Below are positions 1 through 7,977 of a DNA stretch of 64,000 nt, piece by piece. The notes beneath the pieces were generated by a model. The model made no database searches, was not told where the DNA came from, and worked only from the letters and a program-made list of their open reading frames with translations. Position numbers and translations under genes: made by a program. The first letter of the stretch is position 1, and each line of letters begins with the position of its first letter. Origin of the DNA: Flectobacillus major DSM 103 (GTDB lineage Bacteria; Bacteroidota; Bacteroidia; Cytophagales; Spirosomataceae); assembly GCF_000427405.1 (NCBI RefSeq), contig NZ_KE386491.1:1719001-1783000 (forward strand), given 5' to 3'.

Positions 1-92
1 TAATTAATCTTTCATTTATAACAAGTTTTACCGATGAGTAAAAAACAAGTGAGTCCACAACCTACTCTCCACGTTTTACATCCCTTAACATC

Positions 93-1280
93 ATGACCTT
101 TTATTATTGGTTTAGAGAAGGTATAAAGCCCGATAAAGGCGTTATTTATTGCGAAATAAGAATTGATGGTGCAAAATCAGTACCTATCTCTACAAAAGTT
201 AAATTAGCTCGTAAAAACTGGAATTCTGCCGAACAGTGCTTTGAAGGTAAGGATGCTGCCAAGAATGCCAGAATCATTGAGTTCTGGGAACTGAGATTCA
301 AACAAATCTATCATGAAATCATTAGCGAAAAGCCTAATGAACCTATTGCTCCTACAGAAATATTGATTCGCCATCGTGGAGCAAGCTCACTTGAACGTAA
401 AGTGCGGCAATATCCAACATTTCTTGAATGTTTTAAGGAGTTCTTGAGAACTCAGGAGGAATTAGTCAAAGCTGACAAGCTGAGTGAGCAAACAGTAAAA
501 ATCTTTAGAGCTAAGTACATTACGCTAAAAGAATACCTAGCTTTCAAGGGATTAGACAAAATTAAGAGTGATAATATCTCAACAACCCTATGTGAAGAAT
601 TTAAACATTATCTACTGATTAATAGGTATGAAGCTTCTACTATAGAGAAATACTTATTTCTTATCAAAAGAGTGACAGCCTTTGCCAATAGCAGAGGTTT
701 GGCTAAATCTAAGCCCTTAGATAACTACAAAATAGAAAAGGCTAAGTCCAAAGACCCTATATCGTTAACGAAGTATGAGTTAGATAAAATGGACAAATTA
801 GAGTTGAGTGAAAAGCTACGAAAAACCGTAGAGATAGCCCGTTTTTGTGCTGAAACATCACTATCCTTTTGCGATTATAATACACTAGATGAAACAGAAT
901 ACGAACTTGACGAAGATGGAACACCTTGGATAGTACTTGGTAGAGACAAAAGCGATACCCCACAACGTATTCCATTGAATGATAAAGCCTTAGAAATATT
1001 TAATAAATATGGAGGAGCAGTAGACACTCTCCCTAAAATAAGTAATGCCAATTTGAATAAATATATCAAAGAAATAGCTAAAAAGGCAAGGATACACAAG
1101 CACCTGACTTTTCACACCTCACGAAAGAGCTTTGTTGACTATGTTTTAAACACCTTAGAACTACCCAACACAACGATTCAGGCCATAGTGGGTTGGAAGG
1201 ATAGTAGGCAACTATCAAGGTATGCCAAAGTACAAAACTCAACAATTAAGCGGCAATTCCTGAAAAAAGATATGGGTTAG
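93..1280 (+). CDS. Tyrosine recombinase, Bacteroidota mobile-element (IntDOT-like) type
   Basis: A 395-residue site-specific recombinase. Residues 1-75 look like the arm-type DNA-binding domain, about 105-205 like a SAM-like core-binding domain, and 225-390 like the catalytic domain. Visible catalytic residues are R284/K286, H341 and R344 (HTSR), W368 at the His/Trp position and the nucleophile Y377 (RYAKV). The usual first Arg (TGLR) is Ser258 here (TSLS). A Ser at this place is known for IntDOT of CTnDOT, so this need not mean inactivity. There is no sign of the extra segment that marks integron IntI, so I do not call it IntI. The ATG overlaps the TGA of a 20-codon ORF (34-96) in an ATGA arrangement, which may couple translation. 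It is the only plus-strand gene beside the cassette array. Confidence 0.9.
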   Translation: MTFYYWFREGIKPDKGVIYCEIRIDGAKSVPISTKVKLARKNWNSAEQCFEGKDAAKNARIIEFWELRFKQIYHEIISEKPNEPIAPTEILIRHRGASSLERKVRQYPTFLECFKEFLRTQEELVKADKLSEQTVKIFRAKYITLKEYLAFKGLDKIKSDNISTTLCEEFKHYLLINRYEASTIEKYLFLIKRVTAFANSRGLAKSKPLDNYKIEKAKSKDPISLTKYELDKMDKLELSEKLRKTVEIARFCAETSLSFCDYNTLDETEYELDEDGTPWIVLGRDKSDTPQRIPLNDKALEIFNKYGGAVDTLPKISNANLNKYIKEIAKKARIHKHLTFHTSRKSFVDYVLNTLELPNTTIQAIVGWKDSRQLSRYAKVQNSTIKRQFLKKDMG

Positions 1281-1421
1281 CATTGGGCCTTTGTTCTTTT
1301 TATTTGGTTCAAAAGGAGGCAATAAAACTGCCAAAAGTTTTATACAATTCCATTGATTGTTTTCAATTATGTAAAATATAAAACTTATGTTACTGGAAAG
1401 GGGTATGTGATAGAAATGGAT

Positions 1422-1553
1422 TAACGAGTAGGGCTTAGCGATGTGGCGATTTTCCAGCAACTCCGCCCAATCCTGTTCCAAAAGTTAATTTGAAATTCTA
1501 TATTTCAATTCATTCCCTAAACCGCCATAGTGACAAGCCAATGTTGGCGGTAG
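1422..1553 (-). repeat. attC-like imperfect palindrome 1
   Basis: Left arm begins TAACGAGTAGGGCTTAGCG and continues to a GTGGCG segment. The right arm starts at CCGCC and ends GTTGGCGGTAG. The arms pair imperfectly across a loop of about 70 bases. It abuts the stop of the 239-residue gene and is the distal (last) site of the first array in the reading direction of the cassettes. Confidence 0.65.
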
Positions 1554-1555
1554 TT

Positions 1556-2275
1556 TTACTCCACTTGCTCCAATTCAAATGTTTCAATCGGTGGTGCATA
1601 ATTGTAACCAAATTCTTTTTGTCTTTCTTCAAGCATTTTCTTGCTTAGCGGTGTCAATCCACTTTCTTTAATCAAATTTGAAATCTTGTCCAATTCGGAA
1701 AGAACAGTCTCCGTTTTCATAAAGGGGTAATAGTTCAAATGTCTAATGAAAAATGTAGGGGCAAAACGTGCAAATATTCTTTTGCTTGTCCAGAATGTCT
1801 CTTTGTACTTTCTATTCAAGTCTTCCAAATGTTCTTCATCTACTGTTCTTGTATCAAAATTGCTAATCAAGGGTTCAAAATATGAAATAATAACAACGTC
1901 TCCGAAGCTAAAAAATCCTTTGGACAACTTGTTCCAGTCATAATAAACTCTAAAGGTAGTCTGGTTTATTTCACCGATAAGTCCCATATATTTGCTTTGC
2001 TCTTCAACTTCAAAACCTGCCGCAAGCAGATATTGAAAGAGTTTTGATGAAAGAATTTTTCTATGCTTTTTCTTGCCTGCTTGGTCGAAAACATAAATAA
2101 TCAATGTCACTAGGATTGTTAAACCTGTAGCATTCAAGAAGGCTTTATCTAATCCTTTTCTTACGATAAGACCCAACAGAAATGTCACAATAAAGCAACC
2201 AAGTCCTGAAATAAAATAAGGATTGCCGTCTATTAGGTAGGTCTTATCTCTTGTCTTTTTTATGTGAAGTAGCAT
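1556..2275 (-). CDS. Membrane-anchored protein of unknown function (cassette)
   Basis: A 239-residue protein that I do not recognise. Two hydrophobic helices are visible near residues 22-38 and 46-64, with a basic stretch (KKKHRK) directly after the second. The remaining 170 residues are soluble and therefore probably cytoplasmic. The gene sits alone between an attC-like site downstream and half of another upstream. Its 5' leader is about 12 bases up to the half site, so it has no room for its own promoter. This is the typical layout of an integron gene cassette. No enzymatic motif is evident. Confidence 0.6.
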   Translation of the reverse strand: MLLHIKKTRDKTYLIDGNPYFISGLGCFIVTFLLGLIVRKGLDKAFLNATGLTILVTLIIYVFDQAGKKKHRKILSSKLFQYLLAAGFEVEEQSKYMGLIGEINQTTFRVYYDWNKLSKGFFSFGDVVIISYFEPLISNFDTRTVDEEHLEDLNRKYKETFWTSKRIFARFAPTFFIRHLNYYPFMKTETVLSELDKISNLIKESGLTPLSKKMLEERQKEFGYNYAPPIETFELEQVE

Positions 2276-2287
2276 CTTATAATTACG

Positions 2288-2311
2288 TCTAGCGGCAGTC
2301 TGTGAAAAAAC
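2288..2311 (-). repeat. Half of an attC-like site (left arm only)
   Basis: CTAGCGGCAGTCTGTGAAAA matches the left arm of the site at 6698 (TAACGGCAGTCTGTGAAAA) with few changes. The partner right arm (TTTTTTCACAGCCTAAC type) is missing and the transposase remnant follows instead. This suggests an insertion or deletion that destroyed the site. Confidence 0.55.
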
Positions 2312-2316
2312 TTAAA

Positions 2317-2583
2317 TTAGTAAAAAACTTGTAATATATAGACTTCTAATGCTTTTATACTTGATTTTAGCGTTTTGAGTCGTTGTATTTTGGCTTGAAT
2401 ATGAGAAACATCGAGGTCATCGTCGGCCTTGTCATTGTCTGATAATTGTTGAAGGTATTCAGAGGTTTTAGTGTCAATATACGTTAAGTGACGTTCTATT
2501 TTTTTGAGATTAAAATTATTCTTTTTGGCGTTGGAAGCTCTCACTTTTGTGCCGTCAATGGCAAGGGTTGTTTTATTAACCAT
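2317..2583 (-). pseudogene. IS1182-type transposase fragment
   Basis: An 88-residue open frame. Its start (LAIDGTKVRASNAKKNNF) and the helical stretch after it (KKIERHLTYIDTKTSEYLQQL) resemble the middle of IS1182-family transposases. Full-length enzymes are about 450-550 residues, so both ends are lost and no terminal inverted repeats were found. The ATG at its start is probably fortuitous. It lies where the right half of an attC-like site should be, so insertion followed by deletion is the simplest history. Confidence 0.7.
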
Positions 2584-2679
2584 CTTTTGTTGTCTTCTCT
2601 CATTTGTGTAAAGTGTCTTAAAAACTTACTGCCAACTCGCTAATATGCAAAAGATTTGTAGTACTTTTTGTATTATTCC

Positions 2680-2985
2680 CTAAGACCTAAAACAATAAAG
2701 ACCTTCACACCCAAAAGCTGCGTTTTTATTTTTTGTCCATAGACGATATAACCCCAGACCAAACAGAAAACTGTATATGGTGTAAAACTGCCCGTTGACA
2801 AATACATGCAAAATGAACTGCAAAGGGGCGTACGCTTCCCGTTCATCCAATTGTAATTGGTATACCTGTGCTGGTTGTAAAAATGCAAAAAGGGCATAGG
2901 TTTGTATGTTAAAGATCAATATTCCCCACAAAGCAAATCCCCGAATTGTGTCTATCGCCTGAATTCTATAGTTTTTGGAAGCCAT
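2680..2985 (-). pseudogene. DUF418-family membrane protein, N-terminal fragment
   Basis: A 101-residue frame beginning [20 protein letters not shown], the classic start of DUF418 membrane proteins (R-I-x-x-I-D-x-x-RG-F-A-L). It keeps the first membrane segment and the FLFGLGLYR motif near residues 74-82. The family is normally 350-400 residues, and the last dozen residues here do not fit it, so the gene is cut off. The break lies toward the transposase fragment, so both fragments probably share one rearrangement. An attC-like site lies about 70 bases upstream of the start. Confidence 0.7.
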
Positions 2986-3057
2986 TTTATATGATGTATG
3001 GCAAAAACCTTAAATCGTTATCATTTTTGTCTTTATATGGTCTCATAGCCTAACCGA

Positions 3058-3184
3058 TAACGGATAGGTATTGTGGCAGGTGGGGATTTTAGCACCCATG
3101 TTGAGCCACTGCACGCTGTTGATTTATGTTTTACTGTTCAATAACTTTCGTCCGTCCCACTTGCCACAAACCCCTGTTATATGC
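3058..3184 (-). repeat. attC-like imperfect palindrome 3
   Basis: Left arm TAACGGATAGGTATTGTGGC then AGGTGGGG. The right arm runs from CCCACTTGCCACAAACCCC to GTTATATGC. Outer arms (TAAC/GTTA) and inner arms (GTGGCAGGTGGG/CCCACTTGCCAC) pair with bulges, as in attC sites. It follows the stop of the serine hydrolase gene. Confidence 0.7.
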
Positions 3185-3193
3185 AGTTTGGTT

Positions 3194-4294
3194 TTACTTT
3201 CCGTTTGAATAGAATGGTTCTAGTTTATCAAATAAATCACCAGCCCTATTGCAATTTGTCATAAAAACAAATCCTTTCTTTTTGTCTTTATACATCATAA
3301 AGTATGCTGTAAAATCGCCATTGTTTCCGCTGTGCATATATCTTGTCCCATAGTCTGTTTTTTTCATATTGATACCAAGACCCCAAAAATCTGCATCGTC
3401 CCAATCAGGTACTTTTGATTGTTGTTTAAACATTTCAGCTAAAGATTTTTTGGAAAGCCCTTGTCCATTAATTAGTCCTATCATAAAGTTAGCATAGTCA
3501 ATGGCATTCGTTCTAAGGGTGCCAGCAGCCCCAAACTCTTCAAATTTCTTTAATTCATTTTTTACGTTTACTCCGTCGCTGTCTTTTTGTTTATAGCCTG
3601 TGGCTCTATACTTACTTATGTAGTTGTTCCACCAATAATAGGCATGTTTCATATTAAGTGGCTTGCATACTTCCTTATAAAAGACAGCATCAAGTTCCTT
3701 TTGAGTTTTGTGGAGCAAATGAGCTACTACATTAACTAGGTATTGGTAGGCTTCTCCTGAATATGAAAAGTGGGTGCCGGGTGTAAATTTTAAATAGAGG
3801 TCTCCTTTTTTAATATGAAGACTAGAATCAGCTAAGTCCCACTCTCTCCAGTTTGGCAAGCCTGTTGTATGTGAAAGAACCATTCTTGCTGTTATCAATT
3901 TATACCTTTCATCATAAGCAATATCTTTGTTTGGCAGATATTTATATAAGGGTGTATCTAATGTTAAAATGCCTTTGTCAACTAATTTTAGAACAAAATA
4001 AGCAAAGGTTGTTTTGCTCATTGATGCGGCTTCAAAAATAGTATTGGAGTCTACTTTTGTTTTATTTTCAATGTCAGCAAAACCTAGTTCATTATGATAA
4101 ATTATTTTACCATTGTCAATAAATGCAATGGAAAGTCCAGGCAATTTCAATGAGTCCATTTGTGCCAACAGAAAACTGTTCATAGAAGATTTTGAAATGT
4201 TCTTTCCATTAATAGATTTTATTTGTCCATAGGCGTTTAAAGATAAAAGTGTCAGAGCAAAACAGACTGTATGATAGAAGATTCGATTTATCAT
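3194..4294 (-). CDS. Secreted serine hydrolase, beta-lactamase/PBP4-like (class C fold)
   Basis: A 366-residue protein with a signal peptide (residues 1-23, ending NAYGQ) and a beta-lactamase-type serine hydrolase domain. Motifs: SMSK at 91-94 (SxxK nucleophile and general base), YSG at 178-180 (second motif) and HSG at 321-323 (KTG equivalent). The family includes esterases, D-amino peptidases and class C beta-lactamases. The substrate cannot be told, and resistance should not be assumed. It acts in the periplasm. The start lies about 29 bases from the upstream attC-like site, so the gene is a single-gene cassette without an evident promoter. Confidence 0.85.
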   Translation of the reverse strand: MINRIFYHTVCFALTLLSLNAYGQIKSINGKNISKSSMNSFLLAQMDSLKLPGLSIAFIDNGKIIYHNELGFADIENKTKVDSNTIFEAASMSKTTFAYFVLKLVDKGILTLDTPLYKYLPNKDIAYDERYKLITARMVLSHTTGLPNWREWDLADSSLHIKKGDLYLKFTPGTHFSYSGEAYQYLVNVVAHLLHKTQKELDAVFYKEVCKPLNMKHAYYWWNNYISKYRATGYKQKDSDGVNVKNELKKFEEFGAAGTLRTNAIDYANFMIGLINGQGLSKKSLAEMFKQQSKVPDWDDADFWGLGINMKKTDYGTRYMHSGNNGDFTAYFMMYKDKKKGFVFMTNCNRAGDLFDKLEPFYSNGK

Positions 4295-4322
4295 AATTTA
4301 GATTGTTATTTTTAATTGCACA

Positions 4323-4455
4323 TAACGGATGGGGCTTTGCGACGGGCGAATTTTCTTGCACAAATGCCCAATTTATTACTAAAATTCATTCAATGCACAA
4401 AGCTCTAAGTTTGCACGTCAGCCCGCCTGACGCAAAACCCGTGTGCCTGTTGTAC
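4323..4455 (-). repeat. attC-like imperfect palindrome 4
   Basis: Left arm TAACGGATGGGGCTTTGCGA plus CGGGCG. Right arm GCCCGCCTGACGCAAAACCC plus GTGTGCCTGTTGTAC. The GGGGCTTTGCG and CGCAAAACCC parts pair, with mispairs toward the ends. The terminal TTGTAC differs from the usual GTTAGC or GTTATG, so the outer simple site may be worn. Confidence 0.7.
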
Positions 4456-4887
4456 AACTCAAATATAGAGAAATAAACATAGACTTCTATCATGTATAGA
4501 ACCTTTAATTTTACCTTGGAAAATTGCCAAAAAATGCGTATTTTAAAGATATGCAAGGCCGCAAAAATCTCCAGTCGCATCGGCGGCCGCACAAAATGTA
4601 TTACTAAGTCAGTCTGGATAGTGCACTTCAGTGTGAAAAAAACAAGCATATTAGCCCAAGCTATTGCCCAATTTATGCCTCTCTCAAAAGCGTATCTGTA
4701 GTCATTAATAACTCAATTTTCAGCACTTCAAGTTTGAGATTACTATATACAAAATAAAAAACAGACCTCTTTTAAATGGCTTTGAAAGAGGTCTGGATGT
4801 GTATTCGGTAGGAGCGTTTTTGGGGGAAATGAGTTGTGCAACAGCTATCCGTGTTAGCTGTTTGTGCTTTTTTGTCCAGTGAAGTGA
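4456..4887. other. Interval without a convincing gene, between two cassette parts
   Basis: No long conserved frame is supported. A minus-strand frame (4386-4649) runs into the attC-like site and a plus-strand frame (4492-4701) shows no known motif. The segment around 4549-4605 has a GC-rich patch (GGCGGCCGC) unlike its surroundings. At 4830-4875 a partial site ends in GTGTTAGCTG, which looks like the right half of another attC-like element. A minus-strand terminator lies at 4752-4795. Confidence 0.5.
4752..4795 (-). terminator. Intrinsic terminator of the 172-residue gene
   Basis: The arms CAGACCTCTTT (4762-4772) and AAAGAGGTCTG (4785-4795) form a perfect 11-bp stem with a 12-base loop. On the minus strand the stem is followed by a T-rich run (complement of AAAATAAAAA). 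It lies about 95 bases past the stop of the gene at 4888-5406. Confidence 0.75.
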
Positions 4888-5406
4888 TTAGCCATTTACG
4901 CCAATTGAACAAGAACCATTCTTTTTAAGCCAAATTCCAATTCGGCAGTCAATGAATGTATTTCCAGACATAATTATTCCGCCAATTTTCAATTCATTTC
5001 CAGTTGTATCAATAAGGTTTGGGGACGGTGAAGCTGAACATTTTACGAAATAGCCATCAGGTGTATAGAGTTCCGCAGTAGTTTTAAAAGCATCACCTGT
5101 TTGTTGTTGTATCTCAAACAAGGTTTGTTTGTCCATTGTACATACCCACAAGTTTTGATGCTTTTCAATTTTTAGACCTGCTTTTTCACCGTCTTTGGTC
5201 AAGTACATTCTAGTTCCATTTACTTTGGCTAAATAAGTCCCGTCTTGGTGATAGATTGGAATTTGTGTTGTAAATCCAATACCTACTTCCTTAATAACTT
5301 CAATTAAGTTGGTGTCTTCGTATTTTAAAATAACAGGAACGTTTATAAACTTGTTAGTAGCTATTGTTACTTGTGGTGAATTTTGAAAGATTAATGAGTT
5401 TTCCAT
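4888..5406 (-). CDS. Small soluble protein of unknown function (cassette)
   Basis: A 172-residue protein that I do not recognise. There is no signal peptide and no membrane segment. It is rich in short beta-strand-like stretches with glycines and ends in GSCSIGVNG, so a mostly beta fold is likely. The gene lies alone between attC-like sites, starts about 37 bases below the upstream site and, unusually for the array, has a strong terminator after it. The conserved look of the frame and its cassette position support a real gene. Confidence 0.6.
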   Translation of the reverse strand: MENSLIFQNSPQVTIATNKFINVPVILKYEDTNLIEVIKEVGIGFTTQIPIYHQDGTYLAKVNGTRMYLTKDGEKAGLKIEKHQNLWVCTMDKQTLFEIQQQTGDAFKTTAELYTPDGYFVKCSASPSPNLIDTTGNELKIGGIIMSGNTFIDCRIGIWLKKNGSCSIGVNG

Positions 5407-5442
5407 ATTGTTTTATTTTAATGTTTTGTCTTAGCATAACCG

Positions 5443-5643
5443 CTAACGAGCAGGTATTTGCGAAGGCTGGGAAATAGACTTCCGTCCGCCCGGCTAACTG
5501 AAGCTAAATTTATAATTAAAAGTTGATGATTTGCACATAGCGAAATTATTAACGTCTTGCCCGATATGAAGCCAAATTGAAAAACAAAAAGTTGAAACAC
5601 AGCTTACGTCCGCCCAGCTTTTGCAAATACGAATGTTAGCGGT
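5443..5643 (-). repeat. attC-like imperfect palindrome 5 (long form)
   Basis: Left arm CTAACGAGCAGGTATTTGCG plus AAGGCTGGG. Right arm CCCAGCTTTTGCAAATACGA plus ATGTTAGCGGTAG. At about 200 bases it is longer than the others. It contains an internal GCCCGGCTAAC that resembles another half site, so two sites may have fused. Confidence 0.7.
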
Positions 5644-5649
5644 AGTATT

Positions 5650-6687
5650 TTATGGTTCAAATCTTTTAGGCAAATAATGAGTGTCAACGCCCTCGCCATA
5701 ATGTAAGTCTCTGCCTGCTCTTTCTGTCATAAATGATTTCAAACCATGATAAGGGTGATTTTCCTTTTTCTCGTCCGTTTTGTATTCAACTTTAAATGTT
5801 TTCCAACTAAAATCCATGTGTGGGCCAGAAGTCATAAGAAGTTTGCCTTCTTCTTCTCGATATTTTGGGGAAATGTATTTTCTTATTTTTTCAATTACGA
5901 GATTTGCTGCCCTTGTCATTTCAAGTGCTAAGTCTTCAACTAAAGAAACATGATAATCGAATTTCTCCGATAATTTATTGTATAGTTCTGGATTCCACTC
6001 GTCAATTTTATAGAATTTTCTTGTTCTTATAGTTCTGTCCTCATCAGTTTCTTTGGCTTTATCAATTGCACCTTCATCTGCATACTTATAAAAAACTTTT
6101 ATTAAATCGTTCAAAACATTCTTTAAGTTAAAAATGGATGCTTCTAATTCCTCGTATCTCTTTGGCCAAAATCTTGAAACTATAAAGTTTGGTATAGTTT
6201 GTAATTCTTTTAATTTTTTATACCTAATTGAAGGTTGACCATGACTTACTAAGGAAGACGTCCAACCATCCCAACTGTCAAAATCAAAAGTTTTAGCTAT
6301 TGTGTCAATGTATGACGCATAGTTTAAATCATCCTTTTCTTTTTCTTTGTCAAGATGTAAACTCTCTTTTACCCAAGCTTCATGTAGAGCTTTTATTTCT
6401 TTTAGCTTTTCAACTGTATAGAAACCTGGTTGGTCGTCGACAATTTTATGGTGCTTGCGGCACAACAAAACTAAGTTGTCGTATTTGTCACGGTCTTCTG
6501 GTGTTAAATCTGAAACACCCCTTGGACCGTCGTCACTTCGAGCAACAATGTGTGCCTCATCGCCAATAATAGATTCATCATCTGTTTCGGTTTCGTCAGC
6601 AATAAGGCCATGCTGACAATCGGGCATAGCACATTTACTGCCAGACCGTCCCCATAATAGTTTGTGTGTCTTTAGTGAAATGCTCAT
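5650..6687 (-). CDS. HNH endonuclease-domain protein (cassette)
   Basis: A 345-residue protein with an N-terminal HNH nuclease domain. C19 and C24 (CAMPDC), EAHIVARS with H46, N71 and C76 (DNLVLLC), and H79/H80 (RKHHKIVD) give the zinc-finger and active-site pattern of restriction-type HNH enzymes. The C-terminal 250 residues are helical and charged and have no named domain that I recognise. I start at the internal ATG (MSISLKTHK, 6685-6687), because the longer frame would extend into the attC-like site. The start then lies 10 bases from that site. HNH plus an unknown helical domain in a cassette array carrying restriction genes suggests a DNA-targeting defence role, which is inference. Confidence 0.8.
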   Translation of the reverse strand: MSISLKTHKLLWGRSGSKCAMPDCQHGLIADETETDDESIIGDEAHIVARSDDGPRGVSDLTPEDRDKYDNLVLLCRKHHKIVDDQPGFYTVEKLKEIKALHEAWVKESLHLDKEKEKDDLNYASYIDTIAKTFDFDSWDGWTSSLVSHGQPSIRYKKLKELQTIPNFIVSRFWPKRYEELEASIFNLKNVLNDLIKVFYKYADEGAIDKAKETDEDRTIRTRKFYKIDEWNPELYNKLSEKFDYHVSLVEDLALEMTRAANLVIEKIRKYISPKYREEEGKLLMTSGPHMDFSWKTFKVEYKTDEKKENHPYHGLKSFMTERAGRDLHYGEGVDTHYLPKRFEP

Positions 6688-6697
6688 AATATTATTG

Positions 6698-6814
6698 CTA
6701 ACGGCAGTCTGTGAAAAACTCAAAATCTAAGTCTTTAGATTGTAATAGTTGAAAATTTCTCGGATAGGTGTCCGAGTATAAAAAGGACTCAAGTTAGTTT
6801 TTTCACAGCCTAAC
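6698..6814 (-). repeat. attC-like palindrome 6a, TGTGAAAAACT type
   Basis: Left arm CTAACGGCAGTCTGTGAAAA plus ACT. Right arm AGTTTTTTCACAGCCTAAC. The arms pair closely, with one bulge. The sequence type differs from the GCGGG sites but shares the TAACG start. Its right end GCCTAAC is also the left end of site 6b, so no gene separates the two. Confidence 0.65.
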
Positions 6815-6940
6815 ATTTTAGGGCTTTGCGTTCGGGCGGGAAATCGAAGCACAAAAGCTTGTTTTATTACTAATGTTTAATTGAAAAAATGCTGTTGAGT
6901 TTATACTTTAGCCCGCCTGATGCGAAACACTTGTTAACTG
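6810..6940 (-). repeat. attC-like palindrome 6b
   Basis: Left arm TAACATTTTAGGGCTTTGCG plus TTCGGGCGGG. Right arm GCCCGCCTGATGCGAAACAC plus TTGTTAACTGC. It abuts the stop of the DUF5694-like gene and is nearly the same in its arms as the sites at 4323 and 13576. Confidence 0.7.
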
Positions 6941-6943
6941 CGG

Positions 6944-7768
6944 TTATTTTAGATAATCAAAAGTGTTTTCAAGTTTAAATTTTGGACTTCTTTTTAAAAA
7001 ATCCATAAAGAAAGCAGTATGAGTTCCACCCATTAATATAAAAATCTTGTCATTTTTTCCAATAGGAATTTGGTTGAGATTAGAGAACATAACTAAATTT
7101 CTATGATAAAATTTTCCTGCCTCGTCTGCTCCTTCGGAATTATTCTTACTTGAATTGTACAGTAACAAATCAGCATTAAAGTTTATGAGGCTTTCTAAAT
7201 ATTGAGGATGATTATTTAATTTGAATAAATCATAAAAAGGAATTCCTTTCTCTGGATTTTTCGCATCATTTTCATCACTTAATGAAGCATATTTATCTAA
7301 TGTTGTAGTATCTACACTATTTATAACATTTATATTGTAGTTATACCCTTCTTTAAAGTCAATTCCATAAATCTTTGTTGCTCCGCTAAGTCTTCCAACT
7401 TCATAAGCTAACAATTCTATTTCGTCTGGATTTACAAATTTTTTCTTTGGATTTTTTAGATACTCTAAATATGAAATTTGTCTTATACTGTCATTTTTAG
7501 GTAAATCTTCGATAACAATTATTGTTGGCTTAAATTCTGCCAATATTTTAGCTAATTTTTTAATTTCTTGCTGATTTTTCTTATCGTTTTCATCAAAGTC
7601 TGTTGAGTTTGCATCAGAAGTTTCTCCCATATGAAATGTTGCTACATTTAATACAGGAATTGCATCGTCAAATTTAGTTTTGTAAATATTCTGTTTTTCA
7701 TAACGCACATTTTGTGCAAAAAGATTTAGTGTTATCACAAAAAATAAGAATGTCAAAAATTGTTTCAT
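6944..7768 (-). CDS. Secreted DUF5694 / TraB-like protein (cassette)
   Basis: A 274-residue protein with a signal peptide (about residues 1-18, LFAQ). It shows the pattern of the DUF5694 group, related to TraB/PrgY and the erythromycin esterase-like superfamily: LNVATFHMGE near residue 40, FKPTIIVIED near 80-90, a Tyr/Glu-rich middle (ELLAYEVGRLSGATKIYGID) and a C-terminal GGTHTAFFMDFLKRSP. The conserved His and Glu residues suggest a metal or hydrolase active site, but no reaction is established. It is probably periplasmic. The single gene lies between attC-like sites with a leader of about 30 bases. Confidence 0.75.
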   Translation of the reverse strand: MKQFLTFLFFVITLNLFAQNVRYEKQNIYKTKFDDAIPVLNVATFHMGETSDANSTDFDENDKKNQQEIKKLAKILAEFKPTIIVIEDLPKNDSIRQISYLEYLKNPKKKFVNPDEIELLAYEVGRLSGATKIYGIDFKEGYNYNINVINSVDTTTLDKYASLSDENDAKNPEKGIPFYDLFKLNNHPQYLESLINFNADLLLYNSSKNNSEGADEAGKFYHRNLVMFSNLNQIPIGKNDKIFILMGGTHTAFFMDFLKRSPKFKLENTFDYLK

Positions 7769-7798
7769 TTCTATGGAGGTTTGTTTTTATAATCGCAG

Positions 7799-7965
7799 CT
7801 AACGGTTTGGCGCTTGCAGAAGGCGGGGATTTTTAAGCACTTCATTTCAGCTAAAGTACAAAAGTTGATAGAAGTACACAAGTTCAATCGAAGGACTGTT
7901 CTTGAACTTACACTAAACTGTCATACGAAGTACTAAACCCACCATTACGCCAAACTGCTGTTGTT
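7799..7965 (-). repeat. attC-like imperfect palindrome 7
   Basis: Left arm CTAACGGTTTGGCGCTTGCA plus GAAGGCGGGG. Right arm CCCACCATTACGCCAAACTG plus CTGTTGTTTGT. The central loop holds GTTCAATCGAAG-like text also seen in sites 10 and 11. Confidence 0.7.
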
Positions 7966-7977
7966 TGTTCGTATTTC

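Noticed and set aside
93..1280. Integron integrase IntI
   Set aside because: The arm-type N-terminus, Ser at the first Arg and lack of the IntI-specific segment fit Bacteroidota mobile-element recombinases instead.
4492..4701. Plus-strand 69-codon ORF as a gene
   Set aside because: No motif, opposite to the cassette direction, and it includes an odd GC-rich patch.
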